Source of the DNA: Bifidobacterium breve
Lineage (GTDB): Bacteria > Actinomycetota > Actinomycetes > S36-B12
Reading direction: 5' to 3'
Assembly (NCBI GenBank): GCA_945900705.1
Contig: CAMDKJ010000044.1
Coordinates: 1-10,735, forward strand
Length of the DNA stretch: 10,735 nt
Of this stretch, positions 1-6,431 are shown one piece after another. The notes beneath the pieces were generated by a model. The model was not told where the DNA came from, did no database searches, and saw nothing but the letters and a program-made list of their open reading frames with translations. How positions within the stretch are numbered: the first letter of the stretch is position 1; every line of letters begins with the position of its first letter. A program made the translations under genes and the position numbers.

Positions 1-257
1 GGAGTTCCGTTCGGGCGCTGCGTGGAGTAGAGCATCCGGTAAGCGGTGGCACCAGGAACGTCAACGGCTAAAGGTTCGCTGCGAATCAAAGTTCCGGGTT
101 TAGCCGGAATTGGGTTAGGGGGGGTATAGAAAGCATCGAGTCCACTTTGGGTGATGTTGGTTTCTCGGGTCGAGGCAATATAGGACGCGATCAGGGCCAT
201 CAGCAGCGAAAAAACGATCGCGCCGACCACGAGCAGGGCCCACTTGAAAGCGCGCAT
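1..257 (-). CDS. Secretory-lipase-like alpha/beta hydrolase, N-terminal fragment
   Basis: Reading the reverse strand from the ATG at 257 gives about 85 codons without a stop before the window edge, so the gene is cut off. Residues 5-29 form a hydrophobic segment after a basic start (MRAFKW), which suggests a signal anchor or uncleaved signal peptide. The stretch FYTPPNPIPAKPGTLIRSEP (residues 43-62) followed by AYRMLYST is the typical entry to actinobacterial secretory-lipase (LIP family) alpha/beta hydrolases, which hydrolyse ester bonds outside the membrane. The catalytic Ser-Asp-His residues would lie beyond the edge and cannot be checked. There is no Shine-Dalgarno before the ATG. A TAGTGT hexamer lies 7 nt upstream, compatible with a leaderless message. 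It is divergent from the next gene. The family call rests on the N-terminal motif alone. Confidence 0.7.
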   Translation of the reverse strand, partial: MRAFKWALLVVGAIVFSLLMALIASYIASTRETNITQSGLDAFYTPPNPIPAKPGTLIRSEPLAVDVPGATAYRMLYSTQRPNGT

Positions 258-264
258 GGGAAGC

Positions 265-270
265 ACACTA
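265..270 (-). promoter_or_regulatory. Candidate -10 box for the lipase-like gene
   Basis: On the reverse strand TAGTGT fits the TAnnnT pattern and lies 7 nt before the ATG, where a leaderless transcript would start. No convincing -35 is seen. The remainder of 258-355 between the two divergent genes shows nothing else. Confidence 0.28.
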
Positions 271-343
271 TCTGGTTTAAGTGGCTCCCTGGGCGCCATG
301 GTGGATGGTCGGTGCCTGCTTCCAGGCCTGCCACCGGCTAGGA

Positions 344-349
344 CATGAT
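344..349 (+). promoter_or_regulatory. Candidate -10 box for the repeat-protein/RDD unit
   Basis: CATGAT matches TATAAT at four of six positions and ends 6 nt before the ATG at 356, the spacing expected for a leaderless transcript. There is no Shine-Dalgarno before this ATG and no clear -35. Confidence 0.28.
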
Positions 350-355
350 TGGTTC

Positions 356-898
356 ATGACTACGCCGGGGGAGCAATCCGATGAGGGCACCGGGCAAGAG
401 GTGGTATTAGTTGTCAATCAGGTACCGAGCCCAAGGGTTGGGGCGACTAACCCAATTAGTGGGTTAGTCGGGTTAGCGGCCGGTCTTGTCGGAGCCGTGG
501 CTTCAGTAATTGACCATACGGTTATTGCGGGGGTGAATGCTGCCCTTGATCGCGTGGTGCCGATCGCGGTGAACGTTGTCGTTGACCGCATCGATCTAAC
601 TCAGATTGTGCTGGACCGCGTTGATATCGATGCGATCGTTGCAAGGGCGAATATGGATGAGATTATCGATCGCCTGCCGATGGTTGATATCGCGAATTAC
701 ATCATTGACGAAATCGATTTGCCGAAAATTATCCGTGAGTCCACCGGGGGTATTGCCACTGATGCGGTCAACGCGGCGAGATTGCAATCCCTGTCGCTTG
801 ATGAATTCATTAACAAAATTGCGGATTCAATAATATTTAGGCGCAAGGGGCGCAAAGTCGAGTCACCAGCGAGCGCTTACTCTGAAGGTGATGTATGA
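356..898 (+). CDS. Conserved hypothetical protein with Asp/Ile-rich ~10-residue repeats, partner of RDD gene
   Basis: This is a 180-residue protein of unknown function. I place the start at 356 (MTTPGEQSDE) rather than at the in-frame ATG at 281, because the longer version adds an unlikely Trp/Cys-rich leader. Residues 36-62 are hydrophobic (Gly, Ala, Val, Leu). Residues 77-126 hold about five copies of a unit like RIDLTQIV, RVDIDAIV, MVDIANYI, EIDLPKII, with the Asp recurring near residues 80, 90, 101, 111 and 121. This is followed by RESTGGIATDAV and a basic patch (FRRKGRK, 161-167). From memory, actinobacteria carry proteins of this kind, with a very similar 'EIDLPxIIRESTG' stretch, beside or fused to RDD proteins. 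The stop overlaps the next start (ATGA), so the two are probably co-translated. A membrane-associated role with the RDD partner is inference. Confidence 0.75.
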   Translation: MTTPGEQSDEGTGQEVVLVVNQVPSPRVGATNPISGLVGLAAGLVGAVASVIDHTVIAGVNAALDRVVPIAVNVVVDRIDLTQIVLDRVDIDAIVARANMDEIIDRLPMVDIANYIIDEIDLPKIIRESTGGIATDAVNAARLQSLSLDEFINKIADSIIFRRKGRKVESPASAYSEGDV

Positions 899-1434
899 CA
901 AGCTTTGAAAAGTTTCGGCAGCAATTGGCTGCCGGTGAAGTTAGAGACCTAGCGCAGGTCACTATTCCTGAAAAGGCTAAATCAAAGCAGGGACACCGTT
1001 CGGGAATCGTGACGCGGGCTATTGCGGTGGCCATCGATATTTCGGTCACCATAGTGGTGATGCTGATCAATTATGGACTGCTTTGGTTGTTCTTACTTTT
1101 GATAGCACCGATCCATTTATTCGAAATGCCAGAAGCGTCCTGGTTCTTCTTCGCTGGGTTTGTGCTGCTTTGGGCCTATTGGACCGCGGCTTGGGCGCTG
1201 TCAGGGCGCACCCTGGGCAATCACCTAATGGGGTTACAAGTGGTGGACTACAAAGGTAAACGCCTAAGTTGGCCACTTTCGGCACTTAGGTCAATTTTCT
1301 CGATGGTATTTCCCATTGGTCTACTCTGGGTGGTGTTTAGTCCGACTAACCGATCAATCCAAGACACCATTTTGCGTACCAGCGTGGTGCATAACTGGTC
1401 GGTCACGCTTAATGATCCGTTTGTCAGGGAATAA
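895..1434 (+). CDS. RDD-family membrane protein
   Basis: The 179-residue product carries an RDD domain. The namesake residues are visible: Arg41 and Asp48 in the first membrane segment (VTRAIAVAID) and Asp157 in NRSIQDTIL. The motif SGRTLGNHLMGLQVVD (103-118) is typical of the family. Three hydrophobic segments lie at about 42-71, 82-102 and 129-149, after a polar cytoplasmic N-terminus of about 35 residues. RDD proteins are small inner-membrane proteins of mostly unknown activity; some have been linked to ion transport. The ATG overlaps the preceding stop in ATGA, which indicates translational coupling. The last 11 bp overlap the 3' end of the convergent DUF3048 gene. Confidence 0.88.
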   Translation: MTSFEKFRQQLAAGEVRDLAQVTIPEKAKSKQGHRSGIVTRAIAVAIDISVTIVVMLINYGLLWLFLLLIAPIHLFEMPEASWFFFAGFVLLWAYWTAAWALSGRTLGNHLMGLQVVDYKGKRLSWPLSALRSIFSMVFPIGLLWVVFSPTNRSIQDTILRTSVVHNWSVTLNDPFVRE

Positions 1435-2527
1435 TTCGCACCGTGCGGTCGCCGTCCAGGAGCGCGATCCATGTTTGGCCGGGCTTAAATGTCATTGGCG
1501 TGCCATCAGCAAGTGCGAAGGTGGTTCCGAGTTCTTCACTTGGTCGATTCCAGACGACATCCCAGACTTGGCCGTCGCGCAAAACTAAGGCTTTACCGGT
1601 ACCTACGGTTTTGGCCAGTGGGGTCCGGCCGCCACTTTGGTCCTGGAATCCGGAGTCGGTTTGCTGCACGTATTGGATCACCACGGTGCTCGCCTGCTGG
1701 CTGCCCTCAATTTCCTCACCCTTAGCCGGTGCACCATTTAAACGCACGTTGTACCGTCCGGTAATTGGGTCATAAATAAAACGAGCACTTGAGTATGGCC
1801 ACTCGGCGGTCACCTTGGCGGCGGGCCTGCCACCGAGCGGAGTGTCCTCGGCAAACAGCAAGCCGATGTCGGTGCTCACCGAGGCTTTTGGCGCCCGCTC
1901 TAGCATCACCTTGCCGTCGGCGAAGTAGTTGTAAGGCGCCCTGCGATTAGCGTCGCGCGAGTAGCCTTCACCGCCCTTGTTGGCTGAAACATCTTCAAAT
2001 GAAGCCGCTTCGAGCATGGGCCAAAGTTTTTGTTGTGCACCCGAGAAGGCAAATGCCGGGCTGCCGTACTGGGCGAGCAGATCAATGTCGGTGATCCGCG
2101 CTGACCGTACCGGGCCAATACGATCTGGAATTGCGGCGGAGAACACCGCGGCAATTCGAGTCAGGCCCCATTCAACTTCCTCGATATAGACCACATCTGC
2201 CGAACCAAGGCCAGCGTGTGGTTGCGCATTGTGGGTGTTATCGAGTTTGACCACCAGCACCGGCTTCGGGGTTGGTTCTGGCAGCCCGGTCAGTGGGGAG
2301 AGCAAAACAATTGGGCTCGGGCTCGGGCTTGGAGTGGGAGTTGGGGTTGGGGTTGGTGACAAGGTGGTGGGGGAGGGGGCCGGTGCTGCACTGGTCGGCG
2401 GTGCGCTGCTCACCGAAGGCTGCGAAGCCGTGGTGCCTGAACTGCCACTACTGCACGAGGCAACTAGTAGGGGCACTGCGATCGCGCTAAGGCCTAGCCC
2501 AACTTTACAAAATTGAGTTGGTAGCAT
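1424..2527 (-). CDS. DUF3048 (YerB-like) lipoprotein
   Basis: The protein has 367 residues. It begins with a signal peptide ending in a lipobox (VASC, Cys25), so it is probably a lipid-anchored extracytoplasmic protein. Residues about 28-72 form a Ser/Thr/Pro-rich tether that ends in alternating Thr-Pro and Ser-Pro. The DUF3048 N-terminal domain follows: SPLTGL (77-82), LVVKLDN (91-97), ADVVYIEEVEWGLTR (110-124), and the hallmark DRIGPVRSARITDIDL (135-150) with FAFSGAQ. The C-terminal DUF3048 domain ends with MTFKPGQTWIALL. The related Bacillus protein YerB is a lipoprotein of unknown biochemical activity. Its ATG lacks a Shine-Dalgarno but has TAGAGT 6 nt upstream. It is divergent from rnhB and convergent with the RDD gene. 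The family call is firm; the function is unknown. Confidence 0.92.
   Translation of the reverse strand: MLPTQFCKVGLGLSAIAVPLLVASCSSGSSGTTASQPSVSSAPPTSAAPAPSPTTLSPTPTPTPTPSPSPSPIVLLSPLTGLPEPTPKPVLVVKLDNTHNAQPHAGLGSADVVYIEEVEWGLTRIAAVFSAAIPDRIGPVRSARITDIDLLAQYGSPAFAFSGAQQKLWPMLEAASFEDVSANKGGEGYSRDANRRAPYNYFADGKVMLERAPKASVSTDIGLLFAEDTPLGGRPAAKVTAEWPYSSARFIYDPITGRYNVRLNGAPAKGEEIEGSQQASTVVIQYVQQTDSGFQDQSGGRTPLAKTVGTGKALVLRDGQVWDVVWNRPSEELGTTFALADGTPMTFKPGQTWIALLDGDRTVRIIP
2313..2354 (-). repeat. Degenerate hexanucleotide tandem repeat coding the Pro-rich tether
   Basis: Seven imperfect 6-bp units run on the plus strand (GGGCTC, GGGCTC, GGGCTT, GGAGTG, GGAGTT, GGGGTT, GGGGTT). In the DUF3048 gene they encode alternating Thr-Pro and Ser-Pro. 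A 6-bp unit changes length without breaking frame, so the tether may vary between strains. Confidence 0.7.
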
Positions 2528-2533
2528 GACGGC

Positions 2534-2539
2534 ACTCTA
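2534..2539 (-). promoter_or_regulatory. Candidate -10 box for the DUF3048 gene
   Basis: On the reverse strand TAGAGT fits TAnnnT and is followed by exactly 6 nt and the ATG at 2527. No Shine-Dalgarno fits in between, so a leaderless message is the simplest reading. It lies in the 64-bp divergent spacer shared with rnhB. Confidence 0.38.
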
Positions 2540-2579
2540 CGTGTTTGGCCCTGGCTAGCCGGGTAAGCGCGTACTCGGC

Positions 2580-2585
2580 AATAGT
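2580..2585 (+). promoter_or_regulatory. Candidate -10 box for rnhB
   Basis: AATAGT matches TATAAT at four of six positions and ends 6 nt before the GTG at 2592. No Shine-Dalgarno or clear -35 is visible. It would share the spacer back-to-back with the DUF3048 promoter. Confidence 0.28.
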
Positions 2586-2591
2586 TGCGTC

Positions 2592-3260
2592 GTGACACCC
2601 GCCCCAACCCTACGAGTGGAAAGAACGCTGCTGCGTGAGTATGGCGGCCTGCTGGCGGCGATTGATGAGGTCGGCCGAGGGGCACTTGCTGGGCCCGTAA
2701 GTGTTGGCGTTGTGGTCATTTCAGCCCAAACGGGGGCCGCGCCCGAAGGGGTGCGCGATTCAAAATTGCTATCCGAGCAACGTCGAGTTGAGTTGGCGCC
2801 GCTTATTGCGAATTGGTGCGTGGCGTATGTGGTTGGCCATGCCACTAACAATGAGATCGATGCTATCGGCATTATTGCCGCACTTCGGCTTGCCGGTCGG
2901 CGAGCACTTGTTCAGTTGTCAAGTGCGGGCGTTCAGCCGTCGGTGGTGTTACTTGATGGCAGTCACGACTGGCTCACCCCACCTCGATTAACTTTGTTCG
3001 ACGATTTCACCGATGATTGGCAACCGCCGCCGGTGGTGATGAAGGTCAAGGCGGATATGACTTGTGCTGCGGTGGCAGCGGCAAGTGTCTTGGCCAAAGT
3101 TGAGCGCGACGCGCAGATGGTTACCCACGCTAAGGATTACCCGGGTTATGGCTGGGATGGCAATAAGGGTTACGCCGCACCTGAACACCTTTTGGCATTA
3201 CGCGAAACTGGGACGACCCCGCTCCATCGGATCTCCTGGAATCTCCCCGGGGTCACCTAG
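2592..3260 (+). CDS. rnhB: Ribonuclease HII
   Basis: This 222-residue enzyme cleaves the RNA strand of RNA-DNA hybrids and removes single ribonucleotides from DNA, using two metal ions. The acidic active site is complete: Asp25-Glu26 in IDEVGRG, Asp122 in VVLLDGSHD and Asp155 in KVKADMTCAAVAAASVLAK. DSKLLS (56-61), YPGYGWDGNKGY (183-194) and the C-terminal TTPLHRISW also match the family, and the length is normal. The GTG at 2592 is taken as the start; it has no Shine-Dalgarno and may be leaderless. It is divergent from the DUF3048 gene. From memory, many actinobacteria have a small DUF2469 gene between rnhB and yraN. None fits here. Confidence 0.95.
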   Translation: MTPAPTLRVERTLLREYGGLLAAIDEVGRGALAGPVSVGVVVISAQTGAAPEGVRDSKLLSEQRRVELAPLIANWCVAYVVGHATNNEIDAIGIIAALRLAGRRALVQLSSAGVQPSVVLLDGSHDWLTPPRLTLFDDFTDDWQPPPVVMKVKADMTCAAVAAASVLAKVERDAQMVTHAKDYPGYGWDGNKGYAAPEHLLALRETGTTPLHRISWNLPGVT

Positions 3261-3357
3261 TGGCATGGGTAACTAATCAGATATCGCTGGTAGTTATCCC
3301 CAAGGGCGCCCCATGTTGGTTCCCATCCACAGCTGCGTGAGCGTTGCTAGTAGTTAG
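3261..3357 (+). other. 97-bp spacer with two DnaA-box-like sequences before yraN
   Basis: The spacer holds TTATCCCCA at 3294-3302, one mismatch from the DnaA box TTATCCACA, and CCATCCACA at 3323-3331, two mismatches. The second starts 29 bp after the first. A GGGCGCCC palindrome (3304-3311) lies between them. TAG-rich sequence just before 3358 could hold a -10, but no clean promoter is seen, and no terminator hairpin with a T-run follows rnhB. Confidence 0.35.
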
Positions 3358-3753
3358 GTGCCGCACCCGCGAGAGTGCGCGCAGGGGGTGGTGGTGGTGC
3401 TGCGAAAAGACGCACTCGGCCAATACGGCGAAGAAGTGGCCGCACGGTACTTAAGTGGTCTCGGGATGAAAGTGATTGAACGAAACTGGCGATGTGAGTG
3501 CGGTGAGATCGACATTGTTGCCAGTGAAGGTAACGCGCTGGTGGTGTGTGAAGTCAAGACTCGCAGTAGCGAGGCGTTCGGTAGCCCATTCGAAGCAATA
3601 ACCCAACGCAAGCTTCGGCGGCTGCGGCAATTGGCTACCAAGTGGCTAGAAGCCCGTCAGGTCTATGCGCCGATGGTACGTATTGATGTGGTCGGAATTT
3701 TGCAGGGCGCGGTGGGACCGCCAGAAATCAAACACCTTCGTGGGGTTGAGTGA
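3358..3753 (+). CDS. yraN: YraN family (UPF0102) endonuclease-like protein
   Basis: This is a small protein of the UPF0102 family, which has a restriction-endonuclease-like fold. Its cellular role is uncertain and it is often encoded beside DNA-uptake genes. The family pattern is visible: LGQYGEEVAARYL (20-32), RNWRCECGEIDIVA (42-55) and VVCEVKTRSSEAFG (62-75), giving the E...D...ExK putative metal-site residues (Glu25/26, Asp52, Glu65, Lys67). The start is ambiguous. GTG 3358 gives 131 residues. The family normally begins just before the LGxxGE motif, and an AGGGGG at about 3382-3387 precedes a run of GTG codons at 3388-3397, so a 118-121-residue form is equally likely. The stop overlaps the comM start (GTGA at 3750-3753), so the two are coupled. 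Confidence 0.88.
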   Translation: MPHPRECAQGVVVVLRKDALGQYGEEVAARYLSGLGMKVIERNWRCECGEIDIVASEGNALVVCEVKTRSSEAFGSPFEAITQRKLRRLRQLATKWLEARQVYAPMVRIDVVGILQGAVGPPEIKHLRGVE

Positions 3754-5282
3754 TCGTGGTTGCGCAAGTACACGGAGTAGTGGTTTCGGGTGTTGCCGGA
3801 TTGGTGATCCGCGTCGAGGTTGAAGTTGCTCAAGGCTTACCCAGTGTCGGAGTTATCGGATTAGCCGATGCCGCGGTGGGTGAATCCAAATGGCGCGTTC
3901 GCTCGGCAATTGGTAATGCTGGATGCAAGTGGCCGGCAGCACGCGTAACAATTGGCCTATCGCCGGCGGATATCCCTAAGCACGGCACCAGTTTGGATCT
4001 ACCGATTGCAGTGGGGATCCTCCTCGCGACCGAGCAAATACCAGCTAGCTCTGCTCATGGTGCGACTTTTATCGGTGAACTGGGATTGGACGGCGAACTT
4101 CGCGCATTTCGGGCGGCCCTCCCGGCAGCAATCGCCGCACAGCGCTGCGGTATTAAACGCGTATATGTTGCGCCGGGCAGCGCCAGACAGGTCTGCGTAG
4201 TTCCTGGTGTCGAAGTCGTGGTTATCCGGGACCTAGCCCATCTGGTATCGGTACTGAGAGGTGAAGCGCCGCCCGATGACATACCTGAGGCCGAGCAATT
4301 CAAAGCTGCGACCCCTAGCTTTGATATGCGCGATATCCGCGGACATGCACACGGTCGTTTCGCACTTGAAGTTGCGGCCGCTGGTGGGCACCATCTCTCG
4401 CTCTTAGGCCCACCGGGTGTTGGTAAAACGATGTTGGCCGAACGGTTGCCAACCATCTTGCCCGATCTTGACGAGCAAACTGCAATTGACGTCACTTCAA
4501 TTCACGCGGTTGCCGGAAGATTGCCGGCCGGTGCGGGCCTGGTAAGCCGGCCACCATTTCAAGCACCCCATCATTCGGCTTCAGCAACCGCGCTCCTAGG
4601 CACGGTTCGTGGCCACCGGACCATTCCGGGAGCGCTGACCCTCGCGCACGGCGGGGTGCTTTTTTTGGACGAAGCCCCTGAATTCACGCGTCCCAGTTTG
4701 GAGGGTTTGCGGCAACCGATGGAGTCCGGAGTTGTGCGAATAATGCGGGCCGCAGAAAGTATCGACCTACCTGCCAGATTTCAGTTAGTGATGGCCGCAA
4801 ACCCCTGCCCATGTGGCCACGGAGTCGGTAAGGGCGCGTCATGTCGGTGCACGGCGATGGCAAAGCGTCGCTATACCGAACGCCTATCGGGGCCACTTCG
4901 AGATCGCATCGATATCCGCCTTGAAGTACTGCGCCCAACTATGGGTGAACTAGCCGCGCAGGCCGGTGATAGCAGTGCGCAGATTGCTGAACGCGTCGCT
5001 CTGGCTCGCACCAGAGCCGCAGTTCGATTTAGTGAGCTGCCGTGGTCGGTCAATGCCCAGTTACCGGCGGGGGAGTTAAGGCGAAAATGGGCTCCGGATG
5101 CCGGCGGGTGTGCGCTCTTGACCGAGGCGGAGCGTGGAGGGTTGAGCCTGCGCGGGGCCGATCGAGTATTGCGAGTGGCCTGGACCCTGGCGGATCTTTG
5201 TGAAGAGGTGGGGCCGGGCCGCGACCACATTGCGATGGCACTTGGCCTACGCGGTCCTGAGAGCGGGCCTAAAAATGATTGA
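3750..5282 (+). CDS. comM: ComM/YifB AAA+ ATPase (Mg-chelatase-like)
   Basis: This 510-residue protein has full family length. ComM is a hexameric helicase that drives branch migration during integration of incoming DNA in natural transformation. Domains run in order. The N-terminal ChlI-like domain (about 5-165) includes GLPSVGVIGLADAAVGESK and GLSPADIPKHGTSLDLPIAV. The AAA+ core has Walker A GPPGVGKT (220-227), FQAPHHSAS (270-278) and Walker B VLFLDEAPEF (303-312). A Cys cluster follows (Cys353, 355, 365, 367) with LSGPLRDRIDIRLEV (379-393). The C-terminal Mg-chelatase domain has LSLRGADRVLRVAWTLADL (465-483). The GTG start at 3750 lies on the yraN stop, and the end overlaps dprA by 8 bp. 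All key residues are present, so it should be active. Competence in the host is not shown by this gene alone. Confidence 0.95.
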   Translation: MIVVAQVHGVVVSGVAGLVIRVEVEVAQGLPSVGVIGLADAAVGESKWRVRSAIGNAGCKWPAARVTIGLSPADIPKHGTSLDLPIAVGILLATEQIPASSAHGATFIGELGLDGELRAFRAALPAAIAAQRCGIKRVYVAPGSARQVCVVPGVEVVVIRDLAHLVSVLRGEAPPDDIPEAEQFKAATPSFDMRDIRGHAHGRFALEVAAAGGHHLSLLGPPGVGKTMLAERLPTILPDLDEQTAIDVTSIHAVAGRLPAGAGLVSRPPFQAPHHSASATALLGTVRGHRTIPGALTLAHGGVLFLDEAPEFTRPSLEGLRQPMESGVVRIMRAAESIDLPARFQLVMAANPCPCGHGVGKGASCRCTAMAKRRYTERLSGPLRDRIDIRLEVLRPTMGELAAQAGDSSAQIAERVALARTRAAVRFSELPWSVNAQLPAGELRRKWAPDAGGCALLTEAERGGLSLRGADRVLRVAWTLADLCEEVGPGRDHIAMALGLRGPESGPKND

Positions 5283-6396
5283 GTCCGAAGTTGATGCGCT
5301 AGTTACTTTGGCGCATCTTGGTGAGCCTGGTGATCAAGTTCTCGGAGCCTATGTGCGAAAACTCGGGCCGGTGGCAGCGGTTGCGGCAATCACGGCACGC
5401 AAGAGTGGGCTCCGCGACGGAGCAGGCCTTCATGCGCGACTTGGACTCGCTGACCCGCAGGCAGCTCGTGAAAAGTGTCAACGCATCGGCGCGGAGATTA
5501 TTACCCGCGGGACAATCAATTGGCCGACCCAACTTGATGATCTAGGCGATGGGGCCCCGTTCGCATTGTGGGTGCAAGGAGCGGCTGGCCTACGGCTCGC
5601 GGCGTTGCGGTCGCTGGCAGTTGTTGGTGCCAGAGCAGCAAGTTCATATGGTGAATCGGTCGGCCGCGACTGGTGTGCAACTTTTGCTGATGCTGGTTGG
5701 ACAGTGGTATCGGGTGGGGCTTACGGAATTGATGCGGCGGCCCACCGAGGCGCCCTTTCAGCAGGTGGAATAACAGTATGTGTACTAGCCAGTGGAGTTG
5801 ATGTTGCTTACCCGAGAGCCCATGAGGCGTTGATTGCCCGCATCGCCGATGAGGGGGTGGTGGTCAGTGAATCGCCGCCGGGTGAAGGGGTGCGCCGGCA
5901 CAGGTTCTTAAGTCGCAATCGGATAATCGCGGCGTTGACTAGAGCAACGGTCGTTATCGAGGCTTCGGTGCGGTCAGGTACTACCTCAACGGCAAACGCG
6001 GCAGTGCAACTCAATAGGCACGTTTTAGCGGTGCCGGGTCCGGTTACGTCACCAATGTCAGCTGGCTGCCACAATCTGATTCGGGAGCAGGGCGCCATTT
6101 TGGCTTCATGCCCGGAGGATGTCCTTGAGGTACTCGGCCCTCTTTCAGTCTCGATCCCACGTGGTGGTCCTGATAAAAGATTGTGGGTCATACCCCAGAG
6201 GCCAACCGATGATCTCACCCCGCGGGAGGCGCGAGTCCTAGACGCATTCCCCGGTCGCGGTGAGGTTTCTTTGAACAAATTGGTCTGTGATGCTGGGATG
6301 AGCCCGATGGACGTCACCGCGGCACTTGGCATCTTGGCGATCGGGGGTTTTGTGCAGCCAAGTGGCATGAGTTGGGCCCGCACTGGGCGCGCCTGA
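5275..6396 (+). CDS. dprA: DNA-processing protein DprA
   Basis: DprA binds single-stranded DNA and loads RecA in transformation and recombination. I place the start at ATG 5275 (373 residues, MIESEVDALVTLAHLGEPGD). The open frame reaches back to 5200, but that part lies inside comM and does not look like the family. After an N-terminal helical region (1-60) comes the extended Rossmann domain: LRSLAVVGARAASSYG (111-126), SGGAYGIDAAAH (146-157), SRNRIIAALTRATVVIEA (213-230), SGTTSTANAA (234-243) and VPGPVTSPMSAGCHNLI (253-269). A DML1-like winged helix closes the protein (about 314-366, LTPREARVLDAFP). It overlaps comM by 8 bp (shared AATGATTGA), so translation is probably coupled. Confidence 0.95.
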   Translation: MIESEVDALVTLAHLGEPGDQVLGAYVRKLGPVAAVAAITARKSGLRDGAGLHARLGLADPQAAREKCQRIGAEIITRGTINWPTQLDDLGDGAPFALWVQGAAGLRLAALRSLAVVGARAASSYGESVGRDWCATFADAGWTVVSGGAYGIDAAAHRGALSAGGITVCVLASGVDVAYPRAHEALIARIADEGVVVSESPPGEGVRRHRFLSRNRIIAALTRATVVIEASVRSGTTSTANAAVQLNRHVLAVPGPVTSPMSAGCHNLIREQGAILASCPEDVLEVLGPLSVSIPRGGPDKRLWVIPQRPTDDLTPREARVLDAFPGRGEVSLNKLVCDAGMSPMDVTAALGILAIGGFVQPSGMSWARTGRA

Positions 6397-6431
6397 AGCA
6401 CCAACTCGCCCAGTGTTGTCACGATGGAGTC

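Noticed and set aside
2229..2516. Gly/Val-repeat open frame on the plus strand
   Set aside because: It is the complement of the Pro-rich tether in the DUF3048 lipoprotein; the repeat comes from that coding sequence.
5200..5274. 25-codon N-terminal extension of DprA
   Set aside because: It is the out-of-frame 3' end of comM, and DprA proteins begin close to the ATG at 5275.
6372..6431. 20-codon TTG-initiated extension of XerC
   Set aside because: It starts inside dprA, is Cys/His-rich unlike the family, and the ATG at 6432 gives the usual XerC length.
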